The notes under the pieces were generated by a model. The model had not been told where the DNA came from, did no database searches, and saw only the letters and a program-made list of their open reading frames with translations. Positions 1-8,516 of a DNA stretch of 22,691 bases are shown piece by piece. The stretch is from Gamarada debralockiae. Taxonomy: Eukaryota; Ascomycota; Leotiomycetes; Helotiales; Hyphodiscaceae. The position numbers and the translations under genes are program-made. Each line of letters starts with the position of its first letter. Position 1 is the stretch's first letter. The stretch is from NCBI GenBank assembly GCA_002803225.1, contig NXFV01001891.1, forward strand, positions 1 to 22,691, written 5' to 3'.

Positions 1-607
1 GAGGGCCAAGGGGTTATGACTCAGATGTCACGTTCCAACAAATGCTAAGGCGTGAGTCATTCTTTGGTCGGGCAGAGATAGATCTGGCAAGGTTGCCGAA
101 ACGAGCATGGCAACAAACAATGGAGCGATTTTCATTTGGATTGTGGTTGAAGCTTTTAGTAATTTGGAGTTGCCTAGTCATTACAAGGAAAATGAAAGCC
201 TTCACGAAATTGTAGAAAACCTCCTAGTTTACTTCCTAAGCTACAGCCTACAGGCTCCTAATTTCGATTGAGGTGAATCGGTGGCCGGGGATCCTGATTC
301 TATTAGGGAGCATAGTTTACAAAGACCCACTTTACCCTGTCTCGCACGCGTCTCTGCCCCCAGCCTTTGCCCCTGGTATTGCCCAACATCTCTGCCCAAG
401 TCCATATTCTAAATCTACTTCATTGATTTGCTACTAGTATAGTATAAAACATTAAAAAATGCCTTTCTATCTTTGCGGTATTCACGGCATAATTGCGACA
501 ACAGCAAGTAAAATGCAGTAATCGTCGGTAAGAGAAGTACTGGAATGCAAAGATCGTTGTTGAAGCATTCAAACGCGTGATATTTAGTAAAAGTGAAAGT
601 CTTAAAA

Positions 608-666
608 GGATTATTTAAAATTAGAATTATTTCTAAATCCCTTATAACAAACTTTTTAAATAATCC
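608..666. repeat. AT-rich 13-bp inverted repeat
   Basis: Arms at 608-620 and 654-666 are perfect reverse complements (GGATTATTTAAAA / TTTTAAATAATCC) around a 33-bp AT-rich loop. I could not find a target-site duplication, so a transposon origin is only a possibility. It may simply be a hairpin in AT-rich DNA. Confidence 0.5.
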
Positions 667-903
667 ATCAAACTCTCTATAACAGCACTACGTATCGGGG
701 TCTCACGCATTGAAGACCCTACGCAGTAAATGCTGAATTAACGAAAATACTAAGCTAAGGAAAGAAAGAAACGGTTTTACAAGTACATGAGGTCTAATAT
801 AACTCCCGGACGCGCTAGTACACGCTAGACGCGTGACGCGCATTCCAGGAATGGTCAGGTGACAAATCGCCCGAACTTGAGGTGCTCAAGCCTATATCAG
901 GGG

Positions 904-927
904 CCTTGCTAGCTCGAGCTAACAAGG
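904..927. repeat. near-perfect palindrome centred on CTCGAG
   Basis: The 24 bases read CCTTG-C-TAGCTCGAGCTA-A-CAAGG. This is a palindrome with one mismatched pair (C909/A922). It could be a dimeric binding site or a cruciform-forming sequence; nothing adjacent shows which. Confidence 0.5.
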
Positions 928-1528
928 GGCCAGTATGTGATATCTGTGATCGCTTTGGCCCTTACAGGATCTAAGTGAGGGTTCTTACAATTGTAGGAAC
1001 CACGTGATATTCGCCAGAACTGTCACACTTATCTGGTGCAGCCGTCACATCTGAGCCTCCTAACGGGCGGATTTACCCCTGTTACTGACTGAGCTGGCTG
1101 CTCCTCTGTTATGGTGCCATCACGTGCGCATAGACTGTAATAACCTCATTTTCACCGCCAGTCTTCATAATCAACAACTTCTACACGATATAGCCATTCC
1201 AGACTGTAATATCCTCTTCTTCTGCCAACTCGGTTCTAGTACCTTGGGGCGGCCCTACAAACTATATTAGTACGACAGAAATTATGAATTCGTCATCGAT
1301 AGAACTTACCTGAGAGAAGCCCCTAGAAGCTCCCGATAGAGCCCATAGAGCTCAACTCTGCTGTATGAGGAGAATTGCTTCGCACTTTCACCCTTCTCAA
1401 CTCTTTGTTCATTCAGCAAATATAAGAATTTATTCCTACTAGTGTCAGTGTATTGATATCACCTCACTTCATCGCGAGTACATAATTGTGCTTTTTCTGT
1501 TCCCTTGCTTGTCTTCCCACCAATCAAA

Positions 1529-2047
1529 ATGGTTGTCACATGCCTCCCAGCCTTACCCTCCCCCTTTAACTTCGAACTATTCACTGCTTGCCGCTGTAAA
1601 TGAGGCTAAACTGGACTTAAAATGCTAACTAATGCTAATTCTCATGCAGTGAACTCCGACACCATTATTTCCATAATTTTCGGCCTCGGTACAATGATCA
1701 ACCTTCTCGCTGTCATACTAGCTTATCTTACTTTGAAAGCAATGGCTGTTGAAACCAGTAGGTATATCCCTTTCCACTAACTACCTCCTTCCCCAATTTC
1801 CTTATTCTCTTACCTTCCTATTCATCTTCCCCTTCCCCGCTGCCCCTTTCATTTCAATTCATTAGCAAGAATAAGCTGATGGTTAGTGTAATCAGAGAAA
1901 GCCGCAAATCATGAACATGGTCTGGTTGCTCAAGCGAAATTCTACCACGAACATGAACACAAACTTGTCATATCTCCTTCTACTTCTGAACATAGTTTGA
2001 GTGATGAAGAGCAGGGGCACAAGGGGAAGAAACGATCTTTAGATTGA
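1529..2047 (+). CDS. small single-pass membrane protein, 108 aa, three exons
   Basis: I do not recognise a family. The model is exons 1529-1595, 1650-1757 and 1896-2047. Intron 1 is 54 nt with donor GTAAAT, a TGCTAACTAATGCTAAT branch region and acceptor ATGCAG. Intron 2 is 138 nt with donor GTAGGT and acceptor ATCAG. Phases fit at both junctions (1 and 1) and give an uninterrupted frame. The ATG has a good fungal context (CAAAATGG). The product has a short N-terminal region ending near residue 23, then a segment beginning NSDTIISIIFGLG that runs into about 25 hydrophobic residues and forms one transmembrane helix. The remainder is a charged tail rich in His, Glu, Lys and Ser (HEHGLVAQAKFYHEHEHKL, then SLSDEEQ and KKRSLD). 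Intron 2 is somewhat long, and an alternative acceptor at 1864 fails to keep the tail in frame. Function unknown. Confidence 0.65.
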
Positions 2048-2290
2048 TTTGGTGTCTGGTTGACTTTTGATTGCGGCATTGCGTGCTGGGTATGGAAACA
2101 AGTGCTGGGCCGATGGCGTCTTTAGACTTAGATTGGGGTTATCTAGGGAATCTTTGCATGAAGCGAAAAGTTTATGCACTATTTTGTTGCTTCTGCACTT
2201 CGAGGTTGATGCTAAAAGCTTGAGTTCGTAAACATCACTTCCGATTCCGACAATAATAAGTTCTACGGTTCAAGACCTGACAGAAACCAT
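2048..2290. other. intergenic gap between convergent genes
   Basis: This spacer separates the 3' ends of the small membrane-protein gene (+) and the epoxide hydrolase (-). It is AT-rich, has no coding signal that I can see, and presumably carries both polyadenylation regions. Confidence 0.5.
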
Positions 2291-3529
2291 TCATGTCTTT
2301 CTTACAAAAGGTTGATTCCAAAACCAAGGCCAGTAATCCTTAACCTCCTCCACCAGCCACCTCGAAAGCGCCGCATTCGTTGCAGCCGCCTGCTCCAAAT
2401 TCACCCAATGCCCAGCCGGAACGCTGACCTCCGTTAATTTCTTGCAATGTTTCCGCATCGGCTCCGCCAACCTCGAATTCTTACAATCACACACCCAATC
2501 CCACTCCGCATGAACGAACAAGAATGGGAACTCCAAGATTCCATTGTTGACAGATTTGGAAAGGTTGAATTCACGATTTGCCTTGTGATTCAGGTAGTAC
2601 GCATCAGCACTCCACCACCCGTTCTTGGCCATGGCTGCAATCAATTCGTCTAGCACCTCAGGGTGCCCAGATTTTGAGTAGACGTTGTTAGGGGGCACAG
2701 CGTCGTACTCCGGAGGGAATTTTTCAATACCCCCAAACCAGCCACCCTGCTGCATAACTTCCGAAGTCAAAGCCGGTTTTCCCAATCCCGCTGGATCACC
2801 AGGTGCTGACATTATTTTCAGAAGAATCGACCCATTATTATCGAAGAATTTGGTGGCCTTCTCAAACTCGTTCTCATAGAAATGCATGTAGCTCCACTGG
2901 GCCCATGGGAATTTATCGACTGGGTAGGTCTCCCGATTGGAATACTTGATTAGTTCATCTTTGCCGAGCTCGAGGATACGGTAGGGGACGCTGAGGAGAC
3001 AGACTGCGCGACAAACTTCTGGATGAGTTGCTGCGAGAGAGGAGACGACACCTGCTCCCCAGTCGTGGCCAATCCAGACGGCTTGGTCGCGGCCTACATC
3101 GTTGAGCATGGTGAGGAGTCCCGGGATTATGATTTCGTGGCTGTAGTCTTTGGCTACCTTTGTAACGGTAGAGTTTCCGTAGCCCTGTAATTCCTACGTT
3201 CAGTCAACTGATCAAAATTGATGATATTGAAGTCATACCGGCATATCTGGAGCGACGACTCGGAATCCGAGTTGAGCGAAAGCATTGAGCTGCGGTGTCC
3301 ACATACGTGCGATGCCGGGCCAGCCGTGGATGAAGATCAGAAGCGGACCATCAGAAGGTCCGGCCGCGACGTAGTAAATCTGCTTCTCGCCATTGGAGGT
3401 ATACTTAATGGTATGTTCAGTGAAGGACACCATCTTGACTGGCTCCTTGTTCAATAGATACTAATGGGCTATGAGGACGAAAAACAAATTATCAATTAGA
3501 TATGAGGCGATGCTTACATATGTAGTCAT
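2291..3529 (-). CDS. soluble epoxide hydrolase, alpha/beta-hydrolase fold
   Basis: Predicted to open epoxides to vicinal diols in the cytosol; the substrate is not predictable. Exons on the minus strand are 3529-3518, 3460-3239 and 3184-2291, giving 375 aa. The downstream intron (3238-3185, 54 nt, GTATGA...TTACAG) restores the family motif DMP|GYGNS. Visible signatures are the oxyanion-hole HGWPG (His about 49), nucleophile motif GHDWGAG (Asp about 119), acid Asp in HAEWDW (about 307) and base His in AGHWVN (about 337). Lid tyrosines are plausible at AYY (about 274-275). The extreme N terminus is less certain. A 12-nt first exon (ATG at 3529) joins in frame across a 57-nt GTAAGC...CATTAG intron, but a simple start at ATG 3433 would also give a complete hydrolase, 14 residues shorter. 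Haloalkane dehalogenases share this fold; the HGWPG and lid features favour epoxide hydrolase. No flanking pathway genes are evident. Confidence 0.9.
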
Positions 3530-4508
3530 GTTGAAGTGGGAAGGAGTGGACCTGAGCTGACATCACATGAAATTCGTGGAGAGGGGTTGAAGAGCTGGAG
3601 TTCCGTCTGACATAAGCACACCAACAAGGATTCACCAGGGGTTGACAAGTCTCATGAGACACCTGAAAACCTTATCAGTTTTCTGCACCAACACCACAGC
3701 GATAAAATACATATATAGTTTATGGAAATATAGAGTCAATTGCGGCAAACAAAACTATCAACTTAGAATTTTTATTTTGAGTTGCGTTATGAAGTTACAA
3801 GTGGGTTGAAAACTCGGCTGTCTCATGAGACTTGTCAACCCCTGGTGATTGGCGTCGCATACGAAGATACACCTTGGATTGGACCAAGGCCCGTGATGCG
3901 ATGTCCGTGATGAACTGGTACCCTCTTCGAGTCGTAAATTATCAGTAAAATTCCTTGATTTAATTCGATCATGAAACAGCTCGTGCATACCTACGGCCGC
4001 ACTCGCCTACATGCAAATGGCAATAAAAATATTACTAGGCCGGAACGCGCCTCGACGCCTACCTTGGCAACTCTAGCGTAGCACCAACTCAGTCAATCAA
4101 TGCATGCCAACCTCGCTCGTGCATTGTCTGCTTGCTAGAGCTCCATCAGACATGATGTTAACCCCAGAAGTTCACCAGAAGGATAGACATTCAAGATTAA
4201 CGATTTAAAATACAAGATATCATAGAATGTCTCCATTCATGCAAAGTAGGGAATACCTTGGTTATCTTTTCTTTAAATCGCATTTTCGATCGCGATAGGA
4301 ATCAGACACATGGATCTCGCTCAGGGGTAGCTCCGTTAAGCGAAAATTGCAGATGCGTCATGTGACTTACTCCGCCTCATGAACTGATCTTACGAGCTTG
4401 GACAGAAGTCATGCTAATCAACAAGAAAAGATGTAGATATCCATCATAAGACATATCCTGCCTTCTCTGTGATATCTATCAGACATCACAATCCAGAATT
4501 TAGTTAAA
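3530..4508. other. intergenic region with inserted element
   Basis: This is the upstream region of the epoxide hydrolase on one side and of the PAP2 relic on the other. It contains the 215-bp inverted-repeat element at 3633-3847. Beyond that it is AT-rich with no supportable gene; the open frame at 3758-3988 on the minus strand runs through the element and has no coding character. Confidence 0.5.
3633..3847. mobile_element. MITE-like element, 29-bp perfect TIRs, ATT duplication
   Basis: The arms at 3633-3661 and 3819-3847 are perfect 29-bp reverse complements, beginning CACCAGGGG and ending CCCCTGGTG. ATT lies directly outside both ends (3630-3632 and 3848-3850), consistent with a 3-bp target-site duplication. 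Each arm contains the 12-bp palindrome GTCTCATGAGAC, so each can also fold by itself. The 157-bp interior is AT-rich and carries no coding sequence. Small size, TIRs, duplication and no transposase fit a non-autonomous DNA transposon. The superfamily is unknown; a 3-bp duplication occurs in PIF/Harbinger elements, but those usually target TWA. It ends about 104 bp upstream of the hydrolase ATG. Confidence 0.75.
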
Positions 4509-5389
4509 ATGCCTCCCAAACGACTCATAATCTCATACGCCATTGATTGGCTCGTAATCATATGCGCCTGCAGACCTCCAGATATGCCACTTTTTGCTAA
4601 CGATCCTCAGAGCAGCAATAATCATCTCCCTCCTCCTTTCAGATGTTAACCCTGATTTCCACATCTTATACCTCCTCGACATGTCCATTTCCTATCCTTC
4701 CCGCTCGCCAAAGATCAGTCTCCTCCTGTTCATCCTCCTCTCCATCGCCCTTCCAATAATAGCTATAACTTGCATCTCCTTGCTCAGCTATTTCCAACCT
4801 AGTCATCCATCTCAAAACCATGTCAGCTCATTTCGAGTTCGAGCCCAAAACTCAAATTCCTCAACGCATCCCTCCTTGGGCTGGGAGTTAGTCTTGGAAC
4901 CTCGATAGTGATATTTACTGGAGTAAAGAATCTAAGTGGAAATCCGAGGCCGGATTTCTTAAGTACTTGTAATCCGGATTTGGAGAATGTGGAGAGATTT
5001 GTTGTTGGTGGGGTTGGTACGGGGATAGGCAAGGGGTTAGAGCGGTTGTGGGTTATGGTAAGTATGAATATTTGTAAGCAGGAAAATAAAGGGCTATTGA
5101 GGGATGGATTTAGGAGTTTTCCAAGTGGATTTGCTACTAGTGGGTTAATCATCTAGAATTGGATTTAGATTGTGCTGATTTACTGGGGTTAGTTGCGTTT
5201 GCAGGACTGTGGTATCTGTCGCTTTTCCTTTGCAATAAATTTGACATTTTCATCCCTCGTGAGCTCTCGTCAGCATCGACAGGACTGTCCTCCCAGAACA
5301 TAAATCTCGGCATCCACAACCGGGAACGGAGCGTGTCTCTCTTGGCCAACGGCGATGAACCCGAGCTCGAACCTCCGAACACCGTGTGA
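4509..5389 (+). pseudogene. broken PAP2-type lipid phosphatase (phosphatidate phosphatase family)
   Basis: Fungal members are integral-membrane enzymes that dephosphorylate phosphatidate or related lipid phosphates. The start (ATG 4509) reads MPPKRLIISYAIDWLVII, a typical family opening. Homology then moves to another frame (about 4615-4800, including SISYP and a hydrophobic helix), and returns to the first frame by about 4850 (SLLGLGVSLGTSIV). Motif 1 (KNLSGNPRP) is intact. Motif 2 reads FPSGF with TTT at 5130-5132, where the family has catalytic His (PSGH). A 53-nt intron (5140-5192, GTGGGT...GGTTAG) joins FPSGFAT to AFAGLWYLSLFLC. The frame stops at 5387-5389, before the SR...H...D motif 3 and the last helices. 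The first frame change lies next to intron-like sequence (GCTAAC...CTCAG near 4602-4614), but I found no in-frame donor. Two frame changes, a lost catalytic residue and a missing C terminus indicate a dead gene. Confidence 0.75.
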
Positions 5390-7028
5390 GTTGCGGGCTG
5401 GCCACGGCGGAGGGCTGAGCCATCTTCAATGTCGTCAATCCTGTCTTTCATCAACTTTGCAATGAGACATTGAAGGAAGTATATTGAGTACGAATTGTGT
5501 AAAGGTTTCACTAGTTCTTGGAATGATGACGAAAGTCTCCGCTGGAACCCTGTGCCAAAGTTTGAGTGCCAAAGCAGAATTTCTCGGAAGCCTTTAGAGG
5601 GTAGAGAACAGAGATAGTAAAACGGCATCATGACGATCTGTTTCAAAATTAGCAGTATGTTTCCACTTAGCTGCAGCGGTACAATTCTTTTCGTTGAGCT
5701 TTTTACAGGTCTCTTGCTTCTGAAGTGGTTCATTTTGCTGGGCAAGAGGACTCTCTGATACTTGCTCCACGAGAGTTCCATCACCTACATTTTCTTCATG
5801 CGTCAAGTTCTTCTCTCCTGCAAGTACTTTTTGACCAAATGGGTCGGGGGCGGATGTGTTGTACCGCTTGGTCGTGGTGCTCCATAATGCGTTTCCCGGA
5901 ACTTGCAACTCCATCAGGCTGAGCCATCTGCTTGCTTTTGGAGTTCACTTGGGATTCTGTCGAAGCTTTTTACACATAGAACTGTAGTGGGCCTCCATCT
6001 CGCAGGTCTTTGCCTTCAATCTTTCCATCGCCTCATCGACGCCAATATGGTGGCGAGTGGCCAAGAAATACACGTGGTTGATAAACCGCTCCTTGCTGCC
6101 ATGACTCTGTTTCTAAGCTCTGAGCTCCTTACCAAAGAGTAGAAGTTACTGCGTAGAGACATAATCTGCCCTGCGTGAACCGTATCGGCTCGCGCATAGT
6201 CGAGCTCTGTTTCTCTCAGGTCCAACCCAGCGCTGAAGCGAGAAATGTGCATAGTCTAACTGTGACGTTGTCAGTATGTCTAGAGACATTGCATTAGGCA
6301 GTGTAAAGTATAACTCAGCCGCAGTATCAATCGCACGCCACTGGATGGTGTCTTCAAATGATTGGTGAGGAATGTGTGTTGAAGTTGGAGATACCGTTAA
6401 GGAATTCCTCCCAGAAGTCAAAGAATTGTTTGGCCAAACTCACGGTCATGGGTGAGAAGCTCGTAGACGAAGCGAGCTTTTATAATCGCAAACCTTCTCG
6501 GCTCAACGCTCGCAAAGCGATCTGGAATTTCCTCTCCGTCAGGGGTTCCCTTTGTCGATTAGCTACCTAATATAGAATTAGCCTGCTGAGGTAACGGCTG
6601 AACGTACCTGTGGCTACTGAGTAGCTTCACCTCTGACATCTGATTTCTCTAATGTCAGCTAATTTATAAAATCTTCCTAGCTGTTCAGTGCGGCTGTAAT
6701 GTCGTGATAAAAGCATAGTTTGTAGCGGGAGCTAACAAATGGAGTCTTCCGGGTAAGGCTTCTGGAGAGAAAAAGGGCGGAAAAGTTCTCAGAAATGGAG
6801 TTCTCCGAAGCAACTGGATCACATTTCCCACAAGCAAATATCCAATCTCGTCGGCAAGACAAGCTCCCTTTGTCTGCAAGAGCTTGATATTTGTGAATTG
6901 TGGGCGTGAAAATCAAGATGTATTCTTGAAATCCATTTTATGGTGACAAGACTTCCTCGGAGAATCGATACTCCCAGACTTCGGACTCCGGAGGTTTGAT
7001 AGTATTTGGCATTCTGCTCTGGAGACAT
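5390..7028 (-). pseudogene. degenerate minus-strand coding fragments, unidentified
   Basis: Several adjacent minus-strand frames show protein-like composition but are broken by stops and frame changes. They include 7028-6819, 6916-6677, 6421-6146, 5914-5594 and 5784-5250. The stretch at about 6090-5940 reads like a helical or coiled-coil segment (VDEAMERLKAKTCEMEAHY). One frame near 6880-6840 reads KGACLADEIG, which recalls the start of the SNF2 ATPase Walker region (ADE-G-GKT), but the GKT is absent. The alternative frame over the same bases is also open, so this resemblance is weak. I cannot name the family. The whole is most simply a decayed multi-exon gene or several relics, head to head with the truncated end of the PAP2 relic; fragments overlap its last exon down to 5250. 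Confidence 0.35.
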
Positions 7029-7351
7029 GATAGACCAGTTGGGGTCAGGGTCAAAGTGAGAAGTGAATAAATCAGCTTTTGGGCTCCTATGAGGGAGTTT
7101 CTAAGCTGGATGGGTCAAAACTCTATTTAGAGCTGAGTGTTTTCTTCAAATGCGTCATATGATCGTATTTTCTCCCCGATAATTGAGAGGGAGATCTGTC
7201 CGGTCAGATTAGACTAATCCATATACTGCGTTGGTCTGGGCGATTGTGTATGATGGTACATTGTAATACTGTTGACATGTTAACGAAGTTGAGATGTATT
7301 GTTGGAATGAGTAATCAGTGACTCTGGTTCTAGGCAGATAGTACTGCCTGC

Positions 7352-7413
7352 TGAGTCACATGCCATCACATGCCATCACATGACTCAGAGACCACTTGAT
7401 CAGTATGAGTCAT
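7352..7413. promoter_or_regulatory. cluster of three TGASTCA (bZIP-type) sites
   Basis: TGAGTCA at 7352-7358, TGACTCA at 7381-7387 and ATGAGTCAT at 7405-7413 fall within 62 bases. The first two form an inverted pair flanking a short tandem repeat of CATGCCATCA. TGASTCA is the known binding sequence of Gcn4/AP-1-type bZIP factors. No intact coding sequence follows closely, and the next gene starts 660 bp away, so the target is unclear. Confidence 0.45.
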
Positions 7414-7942
7414 AGGGAGGATTCCTGTCTATAAGTACAGACTACTGTACTTGGTTTGTTTATTAGTATCTCCAGTATCTTCATACCTTAATAATCCAAC
7501 TACATTCTCCTACTCTTTTCGTCCATCACGTGACCATATTGCAAGAAGCATCCTCTAGAAAGAGTTGAACTCTTTACTCTATTAAATCAATTGCAATTTT
7601 GACTTCAAAGATCAACTTTAACCGTCTCACCTAAGATCGCCGTTCCACGTGGTGGTGAGCTTTTGAGGTTTCCATTTCATAGGGGGATAGAATTTTACCT
7701 CAGCTCCTAGCCCTCAGCTAGTCATTCAACGATATGATACGGCTGTGTTCTGAAAGCCACAATGTCAACTTTTGATTACTCCTTGTTTCATAGTTGAGGT
7801 TTTAGCCAGTCTTACATGTCCACAGTCTAAGTCAAAATTTTTTGAACATACCACGAGGTAGTAAAAGCCGTCAGTATTCGGCGACGTCGGCATTGTTCTT
7901 TTTTTGTAATAATCCTCTTGGCAGCCAGAGCTGCTTCAAAAG

Positions 7943-7949
7943 TATATAA
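7943..7949 (+). promoter_or_regulatory. TATA box of the secreted-protein gene
   Basis: TATATAA lies 127 bases upstream of the ATG at 8076, in the context AGTATATAAGGGG. A plain pyrimidine- and adenine-rich leader follows. The strong match suggests a gene that was regulated and well expressed. Confidence 0.5.
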
Positions 7950-8075
7950 GGGGCCTCAGTTCCAGTACAAGCAACCAGCCAGCCATCCATTTGTACACTC
8001 ATCTTACGCTGACAACAACTCCAATCACTCAAGCAAAGAGCCACCCTCCCACGTACCTTCAAATTGCCTCCTACA

Positions 8076-8516
8076 ATGTTGATAATTCCGACGCTTGCAG
8101 TTCTTGCGGGCTTGGCTTCCTTTGTCTAGGAGGACTTCCACATCATTACTATGTTCAACGACGTCATAACCAGTGGTTCCAGCCAGGATACTGGGGATAG
8201 CTACGTAGTATGTTCATCTAATTATTACAACTGCGACTGTCTCGCAAATGGTGATCGTGGAAGGCAAATCAACTATGGAAGTCCAGGAGATTCGTTCTTT
8301 GTTGTCGACGCAGCATTCTACAGTGAAGGGAGCCCTCTCGATTTCTATTTGCAAAGCGATGGGGCCTACAACTTCTATATTACTGGTGGTGATGGTTCGG
8401 TGCAAGGCCAGTGCTACTGGAATACGAACTCTGGGCATCAGGAGTGCTCTATACCCTTTGAATCATCTACAGTGTTTGGGGATTATGTGTGTTATAGTTC
8501 CATCTGTGGCTCATGA
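8076..8516 (+). pseudogene. small cysteine-rich secreted protein interrupted by an in-frame TAG
   Basis: The ATG at 8076 opens a 17-codon hydrophobic leader (MLIIPTLAVLAGLASFV) typical of a signal peptide. A TAG stands at 8127-8129. The same frame then continues without interruption to TGA at 8514-8516, so the reading would cover 145 sense codons. The downstream part has seven cysteines (two in NCDC) and is rich in Gly, Ser, Tyr and Asp, with repeated short beta-like stretches. This composition fits a small extracellular protein or effector-like protein. I recognise no family. An intron that removes the TAG is poorly supported: the only GT at hand (8124, GTCTAG) is a bad donor. Translation from ATG 8151 would lack the leader. 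A single nonsense substitution is the simplest explanation; sequencing error or recoding remain possible. Confidence 0.6.

Larger units (their letters stand above)
1..1528. other. gene-poor 5' flank
   Basis: I see no convincing coding sequence in this stretch. Open frames are short, lack codon bias and match nothing I recognise. It holds two TGASTCA motifs (17-23 and 53-59), an AT-rich 13-bp inverted repeat (608-620 / 654-666), a 24-bp near-palindrome (904-927) and two CACGTG motifs near 1001 and 1122. The last 100 bases before 1529 are pyrimidine-rich and suit a promoter or leader for the next gene. Confidence 0.5.
7029..8075. other. intergenic region with promoter-like elements
   Basis: No supportable gene. 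Three TGASTCA motifs cluster at 7352-7412, followed by a TATA-like TCTATAAG near 7428 and a pyrimidine-rich, TSS-like stretch. CACGTG occurs near 7529 and 7646. A TATA box at 7943-7949 probably serves the secreted-protein gene starting at 8076. Confidence 0.45.

Noticed and set aside
4837..4846. GTTCGAGCCC resembling a tRNA B box
   Set aside because: No A box or cloverleaf can be drawn around it, and the bases are part of the PAP2 relic.
8124..8170. Intron removing the TAG in the secreted-protein gene (GTCTAG...ACCAG)
   Set aside because: The donor departs from GTRNGT and there is no branch site, while the frame on both sides of the TAG is already continuous.
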